Assembly: GCA_015680685.1 (NCBI GenBank)
Contig: MNCI01022092.1
Coordinates: 511,631 to 575,630, forward strand
DNA from: Gnetum montanum
Taxonomy: Eukaryota; Streptophyta; Gnetopsida; Gnetales; Gnetaceae
Direction: 5' to 3'
Length of the DNA: 64,000 bases
Below the pieces are notes generated by a model. That model ran no database searches. It worked only from the letters and a program-made list of their open reading frames with translations, and had not been told where the DNA came from. A program made the position numbers and the translations under genes. Below, in pieces: positions 1-11,969 of this stretch (its first letter is position 1; each line of letters opens with the position of its first letter).

Positions 1-340
1 GGTTATAAGAGCACCTAGGATCAGAGCTTTGTCACTAGGACCTCTACACAAACCATACTAGGTAAGAAGAAGAAAGGTAAAAACATGGGTTGTAATGCCT
101 AATTCTTTATAGTTACCAAGGTATTAAGTGTTATATCATTTTAAGTAGTTGTTAGAAGTTCCTATGTTGATGCTAAACATTTGTTGTTGCCTTGCAAGAT
201 CCTCCATCTCTGTCAACATCACTTTGTCAGTTTTAGGATTTCATGAGGATACCCTCATCCTAAAATTTGTTGAGGTGATACTAGCATAGGAGTGGTCGAG
301 GGGATAGACACTCATATACATCCAAGTAAACATTGAGTGT
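1..340. other. Left-edge region, possible upstream exon of the gene at 341
   Basis: No open frame of useful length is visible. A splice-donor-like GTAAGAAG follows a short open stretch at about 61, and the plus-strand gene begins just after this region. It may therefore hold a first exon and intron of that gene. This is inference only; nothing else is recognised here. Confidence 0.25.
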
Positions 341-2947
341 GTGGGTTTGCTTGATGTGTTCATGGCACCTATCCCTTCCATTCCCATTGCAGAGATGTTG
401 AACATCATCGAATCCTTCTACAAAGAATTTGATCATTTTATTACCATAGTTCTAATTACCATACCCATTAGTGAGGAAACCTTTTGTAACTTGTTTGGTG
501 TTCCTGCTAATGGGACAAAAGTTATCACTAGAATAGTTAAGAAAGAAGGCCATCGTGAGCAAGTTTTGGAGTGGTTTGGTGCCAGTAAGAGCCACTTTAG
601 GCTTTTTGTGGATGGTTTCATGAATCTCGAAGTAAAGGCATCTTATCCTTTATTTAGGTCTTATGCATTTCCTAAACTACTATCGCAAAAGAAGGTAATC
701 AACATTACAGAGGAATGGACCTTTAATAAGGTCTTGATGGAGGATACCATATTTAATTGGGTGGCTTCCTTGGCTACTGGGATTCAGGAGGAGATTCTCA
801 AACTCTATGGTGATTCCTCTACCATAATTCACATGCATTTATCATTCTTTACATGTTATTTTAAGAGGTTCATGGAGTTCCTAGTGGTGTGGAGGAATGG
901 ATGATGGATGGCCTAACACCTAGACTAACTCTCTAGGCCTTAGATAAAGTATATTTATCCAACCATGTAGGCCTAGAACCTACTAGATGAGATGGATGAG
1001 TCATTATCTATTACCATCAAGGATCTTGGTGGTAGGTAGTGTGAATCCCTTGACAACATAGGGGAGCCCTTAGCAACTCTAGTGAATGTCCTGATGGCCC
1101 AAAAGTTACATACTAAGGCCAAAGGGGTAGTCAAGGCCAAGCTTAAGAGGCCTTCATAGTAAGCACCACCAGCATCAGATGAACCTACCCAAAAGAAGCT
1201 TAAGTTTAAGCTTAAAATGTTACATCATGAAATCATAGGTAAGTTTTATCTATGTTTTGGCGATTCTATGTTTTTAAGGCTTATGGCCATGTTATAGTTT
1301 CATGTGCTAATTGGTTTTTTATGTGTTATGATTATTGAAAAGCATAGGAACATGGTATCCCAAGTTGCTGTAGAGGAGGAAGCATAGAGACATGCTACTA
1401 CTACAACATATGAATAACAAAGGCATATAGAAGAGGTACTCTTAGAGAAACATGAGGCTAAAGGATTAGCCAACATAGGTCTAGATGATCTAGATGCCTT
1501 GTTCAGTGAGGTAGTGCAAGTTGCATCCTTCATCATCATCCTAGAGGAGGAAGAGGAGGAGCCAGGTATGCACTTGTCTTAACACTTTTCATTATATCCT
1601 ATGATTTTAGGTTTGGTTTTAGTTCTAACAATTTGATGATTTTTATGCTTATAGTAGTTCCTAAGCCACTAGCAAAGGCCCCTGCCCCTATGTTTCATAT
1701 GAAACCATGTGTAGAGGTCCTAAACAAGATGGAGTTCATGCAGAAGATGGTCAAGGACATTATTGACTAGTTGCAACAAGTTGCACTCGAGATAGGTAAG
1801 AACTTTTTTCCCTATGCTTTAGTCATTTTGCTATGTTATAGGTTATATTTATGTTATGGCTATCTTAGGTTGTAAACTATGTTTATGGTTGTATTTTATG
1901 GTTATGTGTTATCTGTAATGCCATTTTTGGAGTGGGACCTCACTTGAGACATGGAGTTTGATGCCTAACCAAAGATTTCTTTTGATGTATAGAGTGTATC
2001 CCTAAAGTTGTACAAAATTGCTACTGATCTAGCAATTTTGTGCACAAAAGCTTCATGGGAGATGCAAAGGTATAACAAGTCCCTATGGGAGCAGGTTGTG
2101 GCCTTGAGGAAGGATAACCCATGGTAGGAAAAGGTAATTAGGAATATTTAGGAATGTAAGGCCTTTGTGGAAGCCCAAGTGGCTAACTTAGAGAACTTGT
2201 GGACTAGAGAGGTCACATGGGCTTGCTACTGGAATGCCATCCACGACAAGGTAACACTCTCACAAGAGATGGTGAAGTAGTAGATGCAGAAGGATATAAT
2301 CTTCCAAAAAGTTGAGGATTAGAAAGACCATAGTTCATGCATCATAGAGTGGGGTAAGACACAAAAGGACCATAAGCAACAGTATAAGGCTAACTAGGAG
2401 GCATACTTAAAGTGGCTCAAAGAGGAGTCAATTGAATAGCGCAAGAGAGATCTATTCATTTAGGGGATTCAGGTAGAAAGTGCCTACCATCTCTTTGAGA
2501 GCACTCTCATGGTGGAAAAATCTCCTACTTTTCAAATCACCACTATTGTAGGTGAGACTTTTGTGGCTACAATCACTGGAGAACTACCTACTTGGACAAA
2601 AGTGGAAAAAACTAACATCCTCATAGGCATTTATCTTGGGGATATTGACTAGGCCAATATGTTGAAAGACTAGATTCTCCATCATTTGGAGAATGGTCTT
2701 CAACATCTACCCCTAGAGGTTATGGAGTTGGATTTTCCATAGGATTGATGTATTCTATGTTTTAGTTTTATTTTTGTTTAAGTTATAGTTCTAATTATTG
2801 GTTACTGATTGGATTTATGTTGTATTTCAAGAATTAGGAGACATTAGTGACCCTAACAATGAGGATGGGGATGATCCACCACTTATTCCTTTGGATGCCC
2901 CTTATCATCCTCCATTTGTTTACTTCATCTTGTTGGTGGCTATATGA
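341..2947 (+). pseudogene. Decayed multi-exon gene of retroelement origin, antisense to element B
   Basis: The first block (341-904) is open for 187 codons and reads as a globular domain, including the phrase EMLNIIESFYKEFDHF. I do not recognise its function. It loosely resembles the 'putative plant transposon protein' or plant mobile domain ORFs that accompany Athila/Tat elements. Further coding-like blocks follow to 2947, rich in Glu, Lys and Gln like a coiled coil, and end in an acidic/proline tail. They are separated by intron-like gaps: donor GTAAGTTTT near 1239; donor GTATGC near 1566 with acceptor TTATAG near 1654; donor GTAAGAAC near 1796 with acceptor ATAG near 1992; acceptor TTTCAAG near 2830. 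Many in-frame TAG codons break the blocks. It is convergent with the gag-protease of element B, as in Tat-lineage elements with an antisense extra gene. A captured host gene is possible. Confidence 0.45.
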
Positions 2948-3837
2948 TGTTTATCATTTTTTGTTTTGTTGATGGATTTTATAAGCTAATACTAGGTTAT
3001 GGATGATTATTATTATTTGGGCATTTTGTCACACAGTGTGGCTACAATTATACAATTATGTATGTTATGAATATTTTAAATTAAAGGTTTTTGATTTCAA
3101 TTTTTGGCTATATATTGTTCAAGTGTTATAAATATTATAAGTGGCTATGTTGATCTTGGCTATAAAGTTAAGAGAATAAATGATGCAATTATAGGCTAAA
3201 ACATAAATAGGATGAAAGAGATGCTTGGTAGTTTTAGGCCATGGTGGGCACAAGTTCTTTAAGTGTCTTTCCAGTTTAAGGCCATGGTAGGCCATTGATG
3301 TGTTTGTTTTGCCAGTGTAGGACCATGGTGGGCCAATGTTAAAAAGAAACTCATATTTTTTGGTGATTTCTATTTAAAATTTTTATGGGTTTTCTAGTTT
3401 TAAAGGAAAAAAAAATTAATAAAAATGGAAATAAAAATAAATTTCTAGGCTACATGCATAAAAGAGACGCAACAGGTTAACAAAGAAAATTCAAGCTAAA
3501 TGACTATTAGCACATATGGTTACATGGTCATAAAAGCATGGGGTGGAAGGATGAGGGTGTACATCACTTGTGTAGATTCTTCCTAATCTTTGAAAGATTC
3601 AAAAATGTGTAAGGTCTATTCTGCATAAGTCTATATTTGCCATCCCCTTCACTAATGATGTTGAAAGGGAGTTTATCCCATAATGCATCCCATTGCCCAT
3701 TGTTGTTAGTCTTGGCCTTATCCTCTCTCTTGGGCTACTTGACTTTGTGGTTGGAAGCTTCTTCTTGAAACTTCACTTTAGACCCTTGCTCTATATCTAC
3801 ATTGTTGATCACTAAGGGAACTACATTATCACCATGA
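2948..3837. other. Non-coding stretch downstream of gag-protease of element B
   Basis: The right part (3530-3837) still reads on the minus strand as a continuation of the B polyprotein past the protease, with stops. The rest is AT-rich and shows no frame. Three copies of a short motif close to GGCCATGGTGGGCC lie between about 3235 and 3340. No RT or integrase motif is visible, so pol appears to be missing from this copy. Confidence 0.4.
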
Positions 3838-6800
3838 ATGATGATTTCACCTTCCTTGTAAGGAAGCTAAATCTCTTGGTGGATGGGTGAGGATAAAACT
3901 TGTAATTGAGCCAACCAAGATCTTCCAAGGATTAGGTTGAACCCTGGCATTTCCTCTACCACCAAGAAATCAGCAGTTGTGGGGAACTGCTCCCCTATCA
4001 CAAAGTCTAAGGAGATTAATCCCTTAATAGAAACCTATGACCTATTAAAGGATTGGAGAGCTATGGTTGTTGTATGTTGTATGTTGTATTTTCTCTATAG
4101 CCCAAGCATTCAACAATGGTGCATGGGATAATGTTAGTTGTAGCCCCATTGTCTACATTCACCTGATGCACCTTAAACTACCCCATCCAAATTGTGATGA
4201 AAAGAGGAGCCCTAGTTACCTTGCTATTTTGGGGGCTTGCCTTGATTTTGCTATTGCGAAACACTAGTGATGTTGATTTCTTCTCCCTTGGTGAAGAAGA
4301 AACCATCATTTCATGGATGGACTCTTGGTTAGTAGGGATATCCTCACTAACGAGGATGGAAGTCAACATCTTAACTAGCATCTCACGATATGTAGTAGTA
4401 GTCATGATTAGGTTGTATAGGATCAAAGTTGTGTTCTTTTGCTTGAGGGATTACTTGACTTGTTCCATTGCACTAAGAAAGTTCTTATTATTGGCCATGG
4501 GCTAGTTGCCTCAGTTGTGCATTACTTCTTCCATGCACCCTAGCATGCAAACTATAGCCTTAGATTGATGTTGTTGGGGTCTCTCCTCTTTCATCTAGCT
4601 TTGGATTTTGGGATCCTCCTGTAGTTTACTAGTTGAGGAAGGTTTGGCAAAGGAGGTCATGGACATAGAAAATATGGGAGTGGGCTTCGGTGAGTCCACT
4701 TCCTTCCATGCCTCGACCTGCCTATCACCCTTGTTATTATGCTTTTGCTTATCCTTCTTCTTCTACTTGGTTGAGGCTTTTTGGTTGTCATTTTTTCATT
4801 GTGAGAAAGAGGCAGTAGCATTGGCTTCCACAGGATGTTGTTGTATGGTTATTTTAGTTGGTTGGATTCTAGCTGGTTGAGGCACCTTGATGATAAAGGG
4901 TTCCCTAGGAATCATGGGTGGTGGTACCCTCATAACAAAAGAGGATCTTGAGTTGGTGGAAGTTGAAAAGGCCCTCTCATTGCTAGGGGGTGGGAAGGGG
5001 AAGTAATATAACCATAAATAGTTCCCTCATGGGCCTCTTATTGTCATCAATATTAAATAGTACTATGATGTATGATTAGTCTTTGGCATTTAATGGGTCC
5101 TTATACATGTGCATCAATTGATTTTAAGGTTGGACATGTTGGATGCATCAAGGATCAACTTGCCTCTATCTATCATCCTTTGTAGGTCATCTTTTAGTGT
5201 GGTGTAGAAGTCAATGTCATGACCAGACAATTGATGATAATGATAGAAGTAGTTGAGCATGAAATATTTAGGCAGTTGTGGGTCATCCTTGGTTTCTTGA
5301 GTGGGATCCTTGGAAATATGACATAGCCTCTCATGTTTTTTACAAGTAGCTTCAGAAATCTACTTGTATTGAAGCCTTTCATTCTTCAATAGTTGATTCA
5401 AAGGTTCAGATGGCTTCAAAGGTAAACTAGCATAGCTTGTCTTGTCCTTCTACTCAAAGCTAGGTTTAGGTGTAATCGATGTAGTGGCCCTAGAGGTTGA
5501 TGGTTGGTTATCATGGTTGTTAGCACAGACCTTGGGTTGATTATTTCTTGGCCCCTGGTTAGTGGTTTTGGCTACCTTGGCCACCATCACTATAGCTACA
5601 TTGTTTTGTTTACCCTTTTCTTTATTCCTCCACGTGTGTTGGTTTTTGTATGCCATGTAACCAAGGTCATGGCTAGCTTTTGTGGCATCCTCTATGTTTT
5701 TTGTTTTGAAGAACACTTTACTAAGTGACTGCAGGTTAAGGTAATACAACTTAGACTTGATAAAGTCATTAATTGTCTTGTTGGATATGGCCAAAAGGTT
5801 GGTTTCAGCTATAGGATCTAGTATCTTGTTGAGTAGACCATTCTATCATTAGATGAACTTCTACATCAATTCAAGGGATCCTTGCTTGACCTTCATTAGT
5901 TGGTCAAGCGTAGTGTCGGGCTTTAAGTTATACTTGAAGCAATTAATGAATTATACTATCAAGTCCTTAAGAGAGGATATAGATCCTCTAGGTAAGGTGT
6001 GGTATTATTCAATTACTTTCCCTATCAAAGACATAAGGAAGATCCTCATTGTGGTGTGTGGCCATGGTTGCAACAACAAGCATTTAGAGCAAAAAGTAAT
6101 AAGTTGAGTGTTGGGATCACCTTCTCCATTGTACTTGTTGAATTAAGGGATGGGGACACCAAGAGGAAGCATTAAGGATGGGACCATAGGATTGATGGGA
6201 TCAATTTGGTAAAATTTCATGATCTTGATGCTTTGAGATGTAGAGACTTTAAGCCTCTTCAATTCCTCTGTCAGGTCTTGGATCATTTGAAATGCCTAAT
6301 CTAGGCCATGTGGTGCTCCTATCAGTTGTGGGGTTTTAACAAATGATCATGAAATTTTTTGGAAGGCTGGTAACCTTGCTATTGACTATTTCACAGAGGG
6401 AATAGGTAGTACTCTAACCATAGTTAGCAAACCAAACAAGGAAAAAGATGTTTGTGATGGTATCTAGGGCACAAAAAAAAACAAAGGAGGTATGTGATCC
6501 TTAGGTTATTTAGGGTCCCATGATGGTCCCCACTTAGTTGGTCAATGGGTTTGTGGTGGTGACAACCATTATTGATCACAACATAAATCAAGGTTGTGTA
6601 GCCAATGACATGAAGAAATGAAACATGGTGGGCTGTAGCACTGATTAGTTTTGATGCATAGTGATAATTGATGTGGGACAAAAAATAGTCAGGTAAGGTG
6701 GGGATGAAGGTGGTGGGACATGCTCTGTGGAAGAGACAAAGGGGATGGAGATGGACCTTGTTGTCTTATGGATGTCTTGTTGGAAAAGCACACCCAAGAC

Positions 6801-7013
6801 ATTTTTGGGCTTAGATTTAGTCTTGAATTCATCCTCCTCCTCCTTTGGCTGGTCATATGAGGTAGCCTTTTGGTCCTCTTCATCCATCTCTATTAGGTGG
6901 GCTAAGATGCTAGCATAGATGTCAATGAGGGGTATTTGGTCATAAGGGGAGGGAATATGTTCCTTACCATTGTAATGTATAAGTTCAAATTTCCTCTTGG
7001 CTTTTGCTTCCAT
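3838..7013 (-). pseudogene. Ty3/gypsy gag-protease of element B (Ogre/Tat-like)
   Basis: Read on the minus strand from ATG at 7013, the frame gives a charged N-terminal region, a gag core (about 6350-5450), and a degenerate nucleocapsid-like motif near 5160-5270 in the pattern YHxxxGHDxDxYxxLKxDLxxxIDxG. Such motifs occur in plant Tat-lineage gag proteins. An aspartic protease follows: the active-site phrase VDNGATTNII (4137-4165) has the D-x-G core, and the flap-side phrase NLILGRSWL lies near 3911-3944. Several frameshifts and stops break the frame, for example a stop directly after the protease. No RT or integrase follows in this window. The protease assignment is strong. The Ogre/Tat placement rests on the tRNA-Arg-like primer site at about 7478 and is weaker. 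Confidence 0.7.
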
Positions 7014-7477
7014 TCATGGAATTAGAATGCTAGCCTGGATCTTGGCATAAATGAAGTTGTAGTACTCTTCATTTATGACTGAGAATTTAGGACTCTTTTC
7101 CCTCAGTCTCAAAGATTGTCTACATTTAATGATATCAAGGTCCTTAGGATTGGATTGCATATGCTCACAACTTACTAGTTGGACCCGTTGTTAATGAATG
7201 TGAATGACAACTTGGTTGACTGTTGGAAAGACATGACTACAATGCTAGAAAGGCTTGGAAAAGATTATAAATGGATGGAAAAGAGAGTAACTTCTAGCAA
7301 GTGAAATTTAAAAATGACTAAACAAAGTAAAAACAAAGAAAAATGGGCTACTTACTATAAATAGTAGGGGGAAAGGAAAGGGGGTTGAGATTAGGGAGAT
7401 CTCACACCTTCATAGCCAACATTGGTGAAGGTGGGAGGGTTTAGAATCAAAGTGGAAATTTGGGATTTTTACTAGAA
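7014..7477 (-). other. Untranslated leader of element B
   Basis: This AT-rich stretch lies between the gag start and the presumed primer binding site, and no reading frame is visible. It is assigned as leader by position only. Confidence 0.35.
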
Positions 7478-7496
7478 AATAATTCTAGTAGGTTGC
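7478..7496 (-). promoter_or_regulatory. Possible tRNA-Arg-type primer binding site of element B
   Basis: The minus strand reads TTGGCAACCTACTAGAATT. Allowing one gap and several G-to-A changes, it aligns with the tRNA-Arg-type site TGGCGACTCTGCTGGGGA known from Ogre elements. It lies about 465 bp upstream of the gag start, as expected for a primer site. The match is degraded and could be chance. Confidence 0.35.
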
Positions 7497-9139
7497 CAAT
7501 TTTTCATAGTTAGAAATGAGGGATAGAGGTTTGGTTGTGGAAACCACCAATGCTAAAAAACTAGAAGCCAAGGGGTGAAGTGGTATCAACGTTGGCCTTG
7601 GGCTTTAAAATTCATAGCAGATGTTGTGAAAATTTGAAATCCAAACACCTGCAACTTCCACATTGAGGCTTTTTTTGCAGGGGTATAAGTGGTAGCATTG
7701 AATATTGAGAGGATTTCAAAGATTTTTGTTGCAAAAATTAAAGATTTTCATAAGGTAAGAAACAGTGGTAATGGGGAAAATAGATTTTGATGAAGAAATC
7801 GAATGGAGGCCCTCTTTCCCTCTTTCTAGTGCCAAAAAACTATTGCAACTAGAAAATTAGATCACTAGAAAATTAAAAGTCCCAACGTAGTAGCCTCAAT
7901 CGAGAATCTCTAGGGCCTCCATTAAAGTAAGATTTAGGGTGCTCTAGAAGGTTAGGAAAATCACCCAGCGACTTTTGGAATCTAAAATAGGGGTAGAGAA
8001 AATAATAATATAAAAATTACAGATTTGTAAAATTGAAAGCAAACATGAATTTCATACAAAACTAAAACCTTAAAACTTTATTAAAAATAAAGAATAAGTT
8101 CACTAAGGTAGAGATTTAGAGTTTGTTGAAGCTGATATAATCCACTTCATGATTCGGATGCTCAACCACTCCTAATGTTATCAAACCTCCTTTGCTATTT
8201 CTCCAGATATACAATGTTGGCTAATGCTAGAGGATGAGAAAGGTAAAGTATTTGGGTTGCCAGAGTGCTCTATGCTAGGAGTTTGAAGATCCTAGGAGTA
8301 AAGTGTAGAAACCCAAAACATCATAAATTTCAGGAGGGTAATGGGTATTATTGGTCCATAGGGGTTTCCATGCAAGGATTAAAGAGAATGCAAGTGTATG
8401 AGATTGAAAGAGCTCTTGATCATTTTAAAATGCTTAAGTATGGAAATTGCCAAGAGTGTGGAAGCTAAAAATGGTGTTTGCGGTTGTTTTTTTATAGGTT
8501 TTGGGTTGTGCATTGGGCTAAAAAATGGCTGACATATTGGCTACAAATTTCTACCATGTACATGTGAGATGGATGCCCAATTTGGGGGGTTATAATGTAT
8601 GGAAAGTGCCAAATCCACAAGGCCATTCTATTTACTATAAATAATAATGGGGCCACACCATCTACATTGGGCTTTCTGCCATCCTTGTTGAAGTACATGA
8701 TCAACGTTGAAGTCAAAGGAGTGATGAAACTTGGTTCATGTTCCACGCTAGGCATATAGTCTTCACATTGGAGGTGAAGTTTCCATGTTGAGCATAGATG
8801 TCATCATACCCCTCCACAAAGGTCTATCCTTCCACATTGGGAGTAGGTTATCCATACCCCTCCATGCTAGAGGTAGGTGAGATCTATCCCCTATAGGTGT
8901 TTCTACTATAGAAAAGTGTATACTCCCCATAAAACCCATCATATCATCATTTTGGCATCTCCAAAGGCATTTTTGACCCCCAAAGCCTAAATATAAATAC
9001 TATGTCACTCTTTTCACTTAGGGAATGAGGATTTGGCCACTTATGAGGCATTTTTAGCCCCATGTGAGATTCCCTCATGGGTTACAATCTTCACATTTAC
9101 AATGAAGTTTTACCTTAGGTTTGATGGAGTGAACGATAC
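7497..9139 (-). repeat. Probable 5' LTR of element B
   Basis: This is about 1.6 kb without coding capacity, between the presumed primer site and the resumed sequence of element C. A TATA-like TATAAAAAA occurs on the minus strand near 8497. Short repeated phrases such as 'ccacattggga' and 'ccatgctagagg' occur at 8740-8890. The right edge is set where homology to the post-aORF segment of the gypsy family starts. Termini are not clear and no second copy is in the window, so the LTR call is inferred from position. Confidence 0.35.
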
Positions 9140-10899
9140 ATGATGAAAAATGGTTACAACATGAAAATTTTAGTGGTGTTTCAATCACAACTCCTTTGTT
9201 AGCTTGAAGATGAGGAAGAAAAGTCAAATAATCCTAGGTGGTGGAGGTTCCTAAGGTGCTAAAGGACTTTTTCTTGCCTCTACTGCACATAGCTATTGTG
9301 GTTGAGGTTGTCTGACTACAGTTGCGATTATTGGTGGAAGAGAGAAAGCATTCAAAAATGCTTTCATCTTCTCCTCCTTACTCCAAGGATCATACATGGT
9401 CCACACAACATCACTAATATAGATTAGTATAGGAATATACCATAGATAGGGCATTGTAGGAAACAACTCCTTCACATTAACAAACTAAGATAGAAATTAT
9501 TTACGTTCAACATCAAATGCCTTCACTACATTTTTTAGTTCTTCATAGTTGTTTGTCATTTGGGCTAGGTTCTTAGTTGTTGACTGTTGATCAATGAAGT
9601 GCTATTTGAGAACATCAAGTTTAGCATTTATCATTTCTAACTTCTACTTTATCTCCTTGTGATGCTTGAACTCAGCCTTGTACAATAGGTATGAGTTGGC
9701 CACCTGCTTCAAATTTAACTGTGGCCCTATGGTAGTCAAAATTACCAAGTTTTCCCATCAAAGGTTGGCAAGCTCCATGTATTCTATCTTCTCCTTGATT
9801 TTTAGCTTCTTGAGGTAGATTTATATATTTTTGTATGCATTCTATCCATTGAATATGTGGGACCACACATCACCTCCTTGTTGGAGTTGTTGGAGGGCCT
9901 CATTCACCTTTTCCTTTGCAAGTTTCTTGTCTTTTTCATTGATTTCTATTTGAAGGTCAACTTGGTCTCTATAATGGTTCTTGATCCTTTCAAATTTAAG
10001 GGGCTAGCTTTTCTAGGTAGTGATTTTAATTGTATATTTCTAGCGTGAAGGGCACAAACCTCCTTCATTGAGATATTACAATTTTTTGTTGCCAACCTCC
10101 TCAGATCCATGGTCACTTTGGCAAGTTGCTCTTGCTATTGTCTCATGTATTCAACCATTTGCTAATTCTGGAGCTTAACATTATACAAATGATGATTTTC
10201 CTTGGTTAGAATTATGTTCTACTAGCAAACCTTTAACATGTCTTCTAAATGTTGTAGATGGTGGAATCTGCTAAGGACTAGTTGAAGATTATCGACTCCT
10301 TCGTGTACTCAGTGTCTTAAAGTTTGGACCAAAGCTATTGAAAAGCTTCATGCCTAGTTATAGCCTAATTGAGTACTATGAGATTAGTGAGGTAGGCTCT
10401 AAGTTTTTCAACTTTTACAACCAAGTGTTGATTCTTAGCTTTGGCTATTTCAAGTTGAGCCTTTGCAATGATGCACTTTTCCTTTGCCTCCAACATCGTT
10501 GACTAGGTAGCAATGATCTTCAGAATTAGTTGCTAGGTTCTCACTAGCCATTCCAGAAACTCCTCATGTTGGGATGTGTTGAATCTTCCATTGGCCACAC
10601 TTGCAGATGTTTGCACATCTTTGAGTGTAGCACTATCCAGCATAGACACTACAAGAACATTGAGGGCTTCACTCACTCAATCAGTCACCACCTTGACTAC
10701 CATTTCATATCCTTGATGTCACATCACTAAAAAAATTGTCCCATCGTCTCTCTTTAGGTGCACTGAGAAGGTAGTGGCATTTCTAGAAATTTCTAGAAAT
10801 TGTTATTATCTAGGAGTGAACACCATTACCTCTCTAGCCTTAGGATTTGAGCATGTGGACACCTAGATTCTTTAGGTAGAGAAGGTTGGTTTCATGTTC
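9140..10899 (-). pseudogene. C-terminal part of the extra ORF (aORF) of gypsy element C
   Basis: Minus-strand coding remains, rich in Lys, Glu, Gln and Leu and coiled-coil-like, end near 9240 with a Pro/Gln tail. The 3' end matches 37850-37950 (shared 'agtcctaggtggtggaggttcctaagg' context) and the body matches the aORFs at 11970-14703 and 37880-40480. It is the continuation of the aORF that starts at 20530; element A split it at 10900/19475. Stops are frequent, often TAG. Function is unknown. Extra ORFs between integrase and 3' LTR are known in Tat/Athila lineages, but the role of this protein cannot be read from sequence. Confidence 0.55.
10781..10800. repeat. Tandem 10-bp duplication resembling a heat-shock element
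   Basis: TTCTAGAAAT is present twice in a row, giving alternating TTC/GAA units with 2-bp spacing. It lies in decayed aORF coding sequence and is not obvious at the matching place in the aORF near 39410. A chance local duplication is most likely. Confidence 0.5.
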
Positions 10900-10904
10900 T
10901 CCAA

Positions 10905-11793
10905 TGATGAGTGGCGAGGTACCCCTACACTCAACCATACGAATACAATAATTTTCACACGCGATCTAGTCAAACTCCGTAGATGGACTAGTTATGGCAC
11001 CTTGACAGTTATCCTTAGGTCGTAGTTCGTTGTCTTCCCACCTAGACTAGTATTATATTTTTCACGTATGATTTAGTCCAGAGTGAGGTGTATGATAGGT
11101 TTCCTAATCTAATGCTACTCCTGAAGGCAATGGAAAGTAATATTAACTAAGCTAGGGGGAAAGGGTAAGAGAGAATCTAAACTAGCCTAAGTGCGATGAG
11201 CATCCGTTCCTTGATTATCCGTACACATCTTAGACTTCATGCATGACTAGCATTGGGATTACCAAGCACAAATCCTAGGTACACCACTAGGTTACCAAGT
11301 ATTCACACTTAAATTCTTGTAATCAAGTCGTACTCATTCCGCGTTATTAGGAGATAAGGATGAGAGACTAATTAGGAAAGTAGTAAATAACAATTAAATA
11401 AATAAATAAACAAAGTGAATGCTATAATGAAGTAATCTCGATCTTTATTGTTGATCATGTGTGTGTCCAAGTACGTCACACTCGAATAAAGGATGCCATA
11501 AAATTACATTCACCACACTATGGGCAAACACTGGAAAATAATCTATCTCTAGAGGGATCAAACTGCTAGAGTTTAGCTACAATATAACCTATGGATGATA
11601 AACAAGGGAGAGCCGCTTCTTATTTATAGACATTGTGACAGACTGCGATATCACGTATGCGATATTGTAGGGGACGACGTGATATTGCATACGTGATATC
11701 GTGGGGGATGCGATATTGTGGTAGATGCGATATCGTGTATGTGATATCACGACCTATGCGATATCGTAGCCTATGCGATATCGCATCCCGTCA
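10905..11793 (-). repeat. 3' LTR of element A
   Basis: 889 bp. A TATA box (TATAAATA on the minus strand) sits at 11621-11628. The last 150 bp on the plus strand (start of U3) carry nine GATATC/GATATT motifs, most inside TGCGATATCG-like palindromes. The partner LTR at 18628 has six such sites and is 46 bp shorter. Confidence 0.85.
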
Positions 11794-11806
11794 TACCCCC
11801 ATGACT
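11794..11806 (-). promoter_or_regulatory. Polypurine tract of element A
   Basis: The minus strand reads CATGGGGGTA immediately before the LTR start. Equivalent purine-rich stretches occur at the same place beside the LTRs ending at 34454, 37651 and 51137. This is the expected plus-strand primer site. Confidence 0.6.
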
Positions 11807-11969
11807 GAATAAAAACTCATCCTCAAGTTACAATGATTACATAGTGGATAAGTATGGGATTATTAGATGGAAAAATGGAATGATGCCACAGTGTGGGAAG
11901 AAAACAAAACAAAGACACAACACACAAAATGTGCTACAACTACAAAAATTTGGAACTCATGTAGTTCCT

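Noticed and set aside
7583-7600. GTGGTATCAACG, similar to a tRNA-iMet primer site on the plus strand or to a cDNA-library adapter
   Set aside because: No LTR end adjoins on the plus strand, and the match to either is short, so it is probably chance.
10781-10800. Perfect heat-shock-element pattern
   Set aside because: It is a simple 10-bp tandem duplication inside decayed coding sequence, far from any promoter. Other copies do not show it, so a regulatory role is unlikely.
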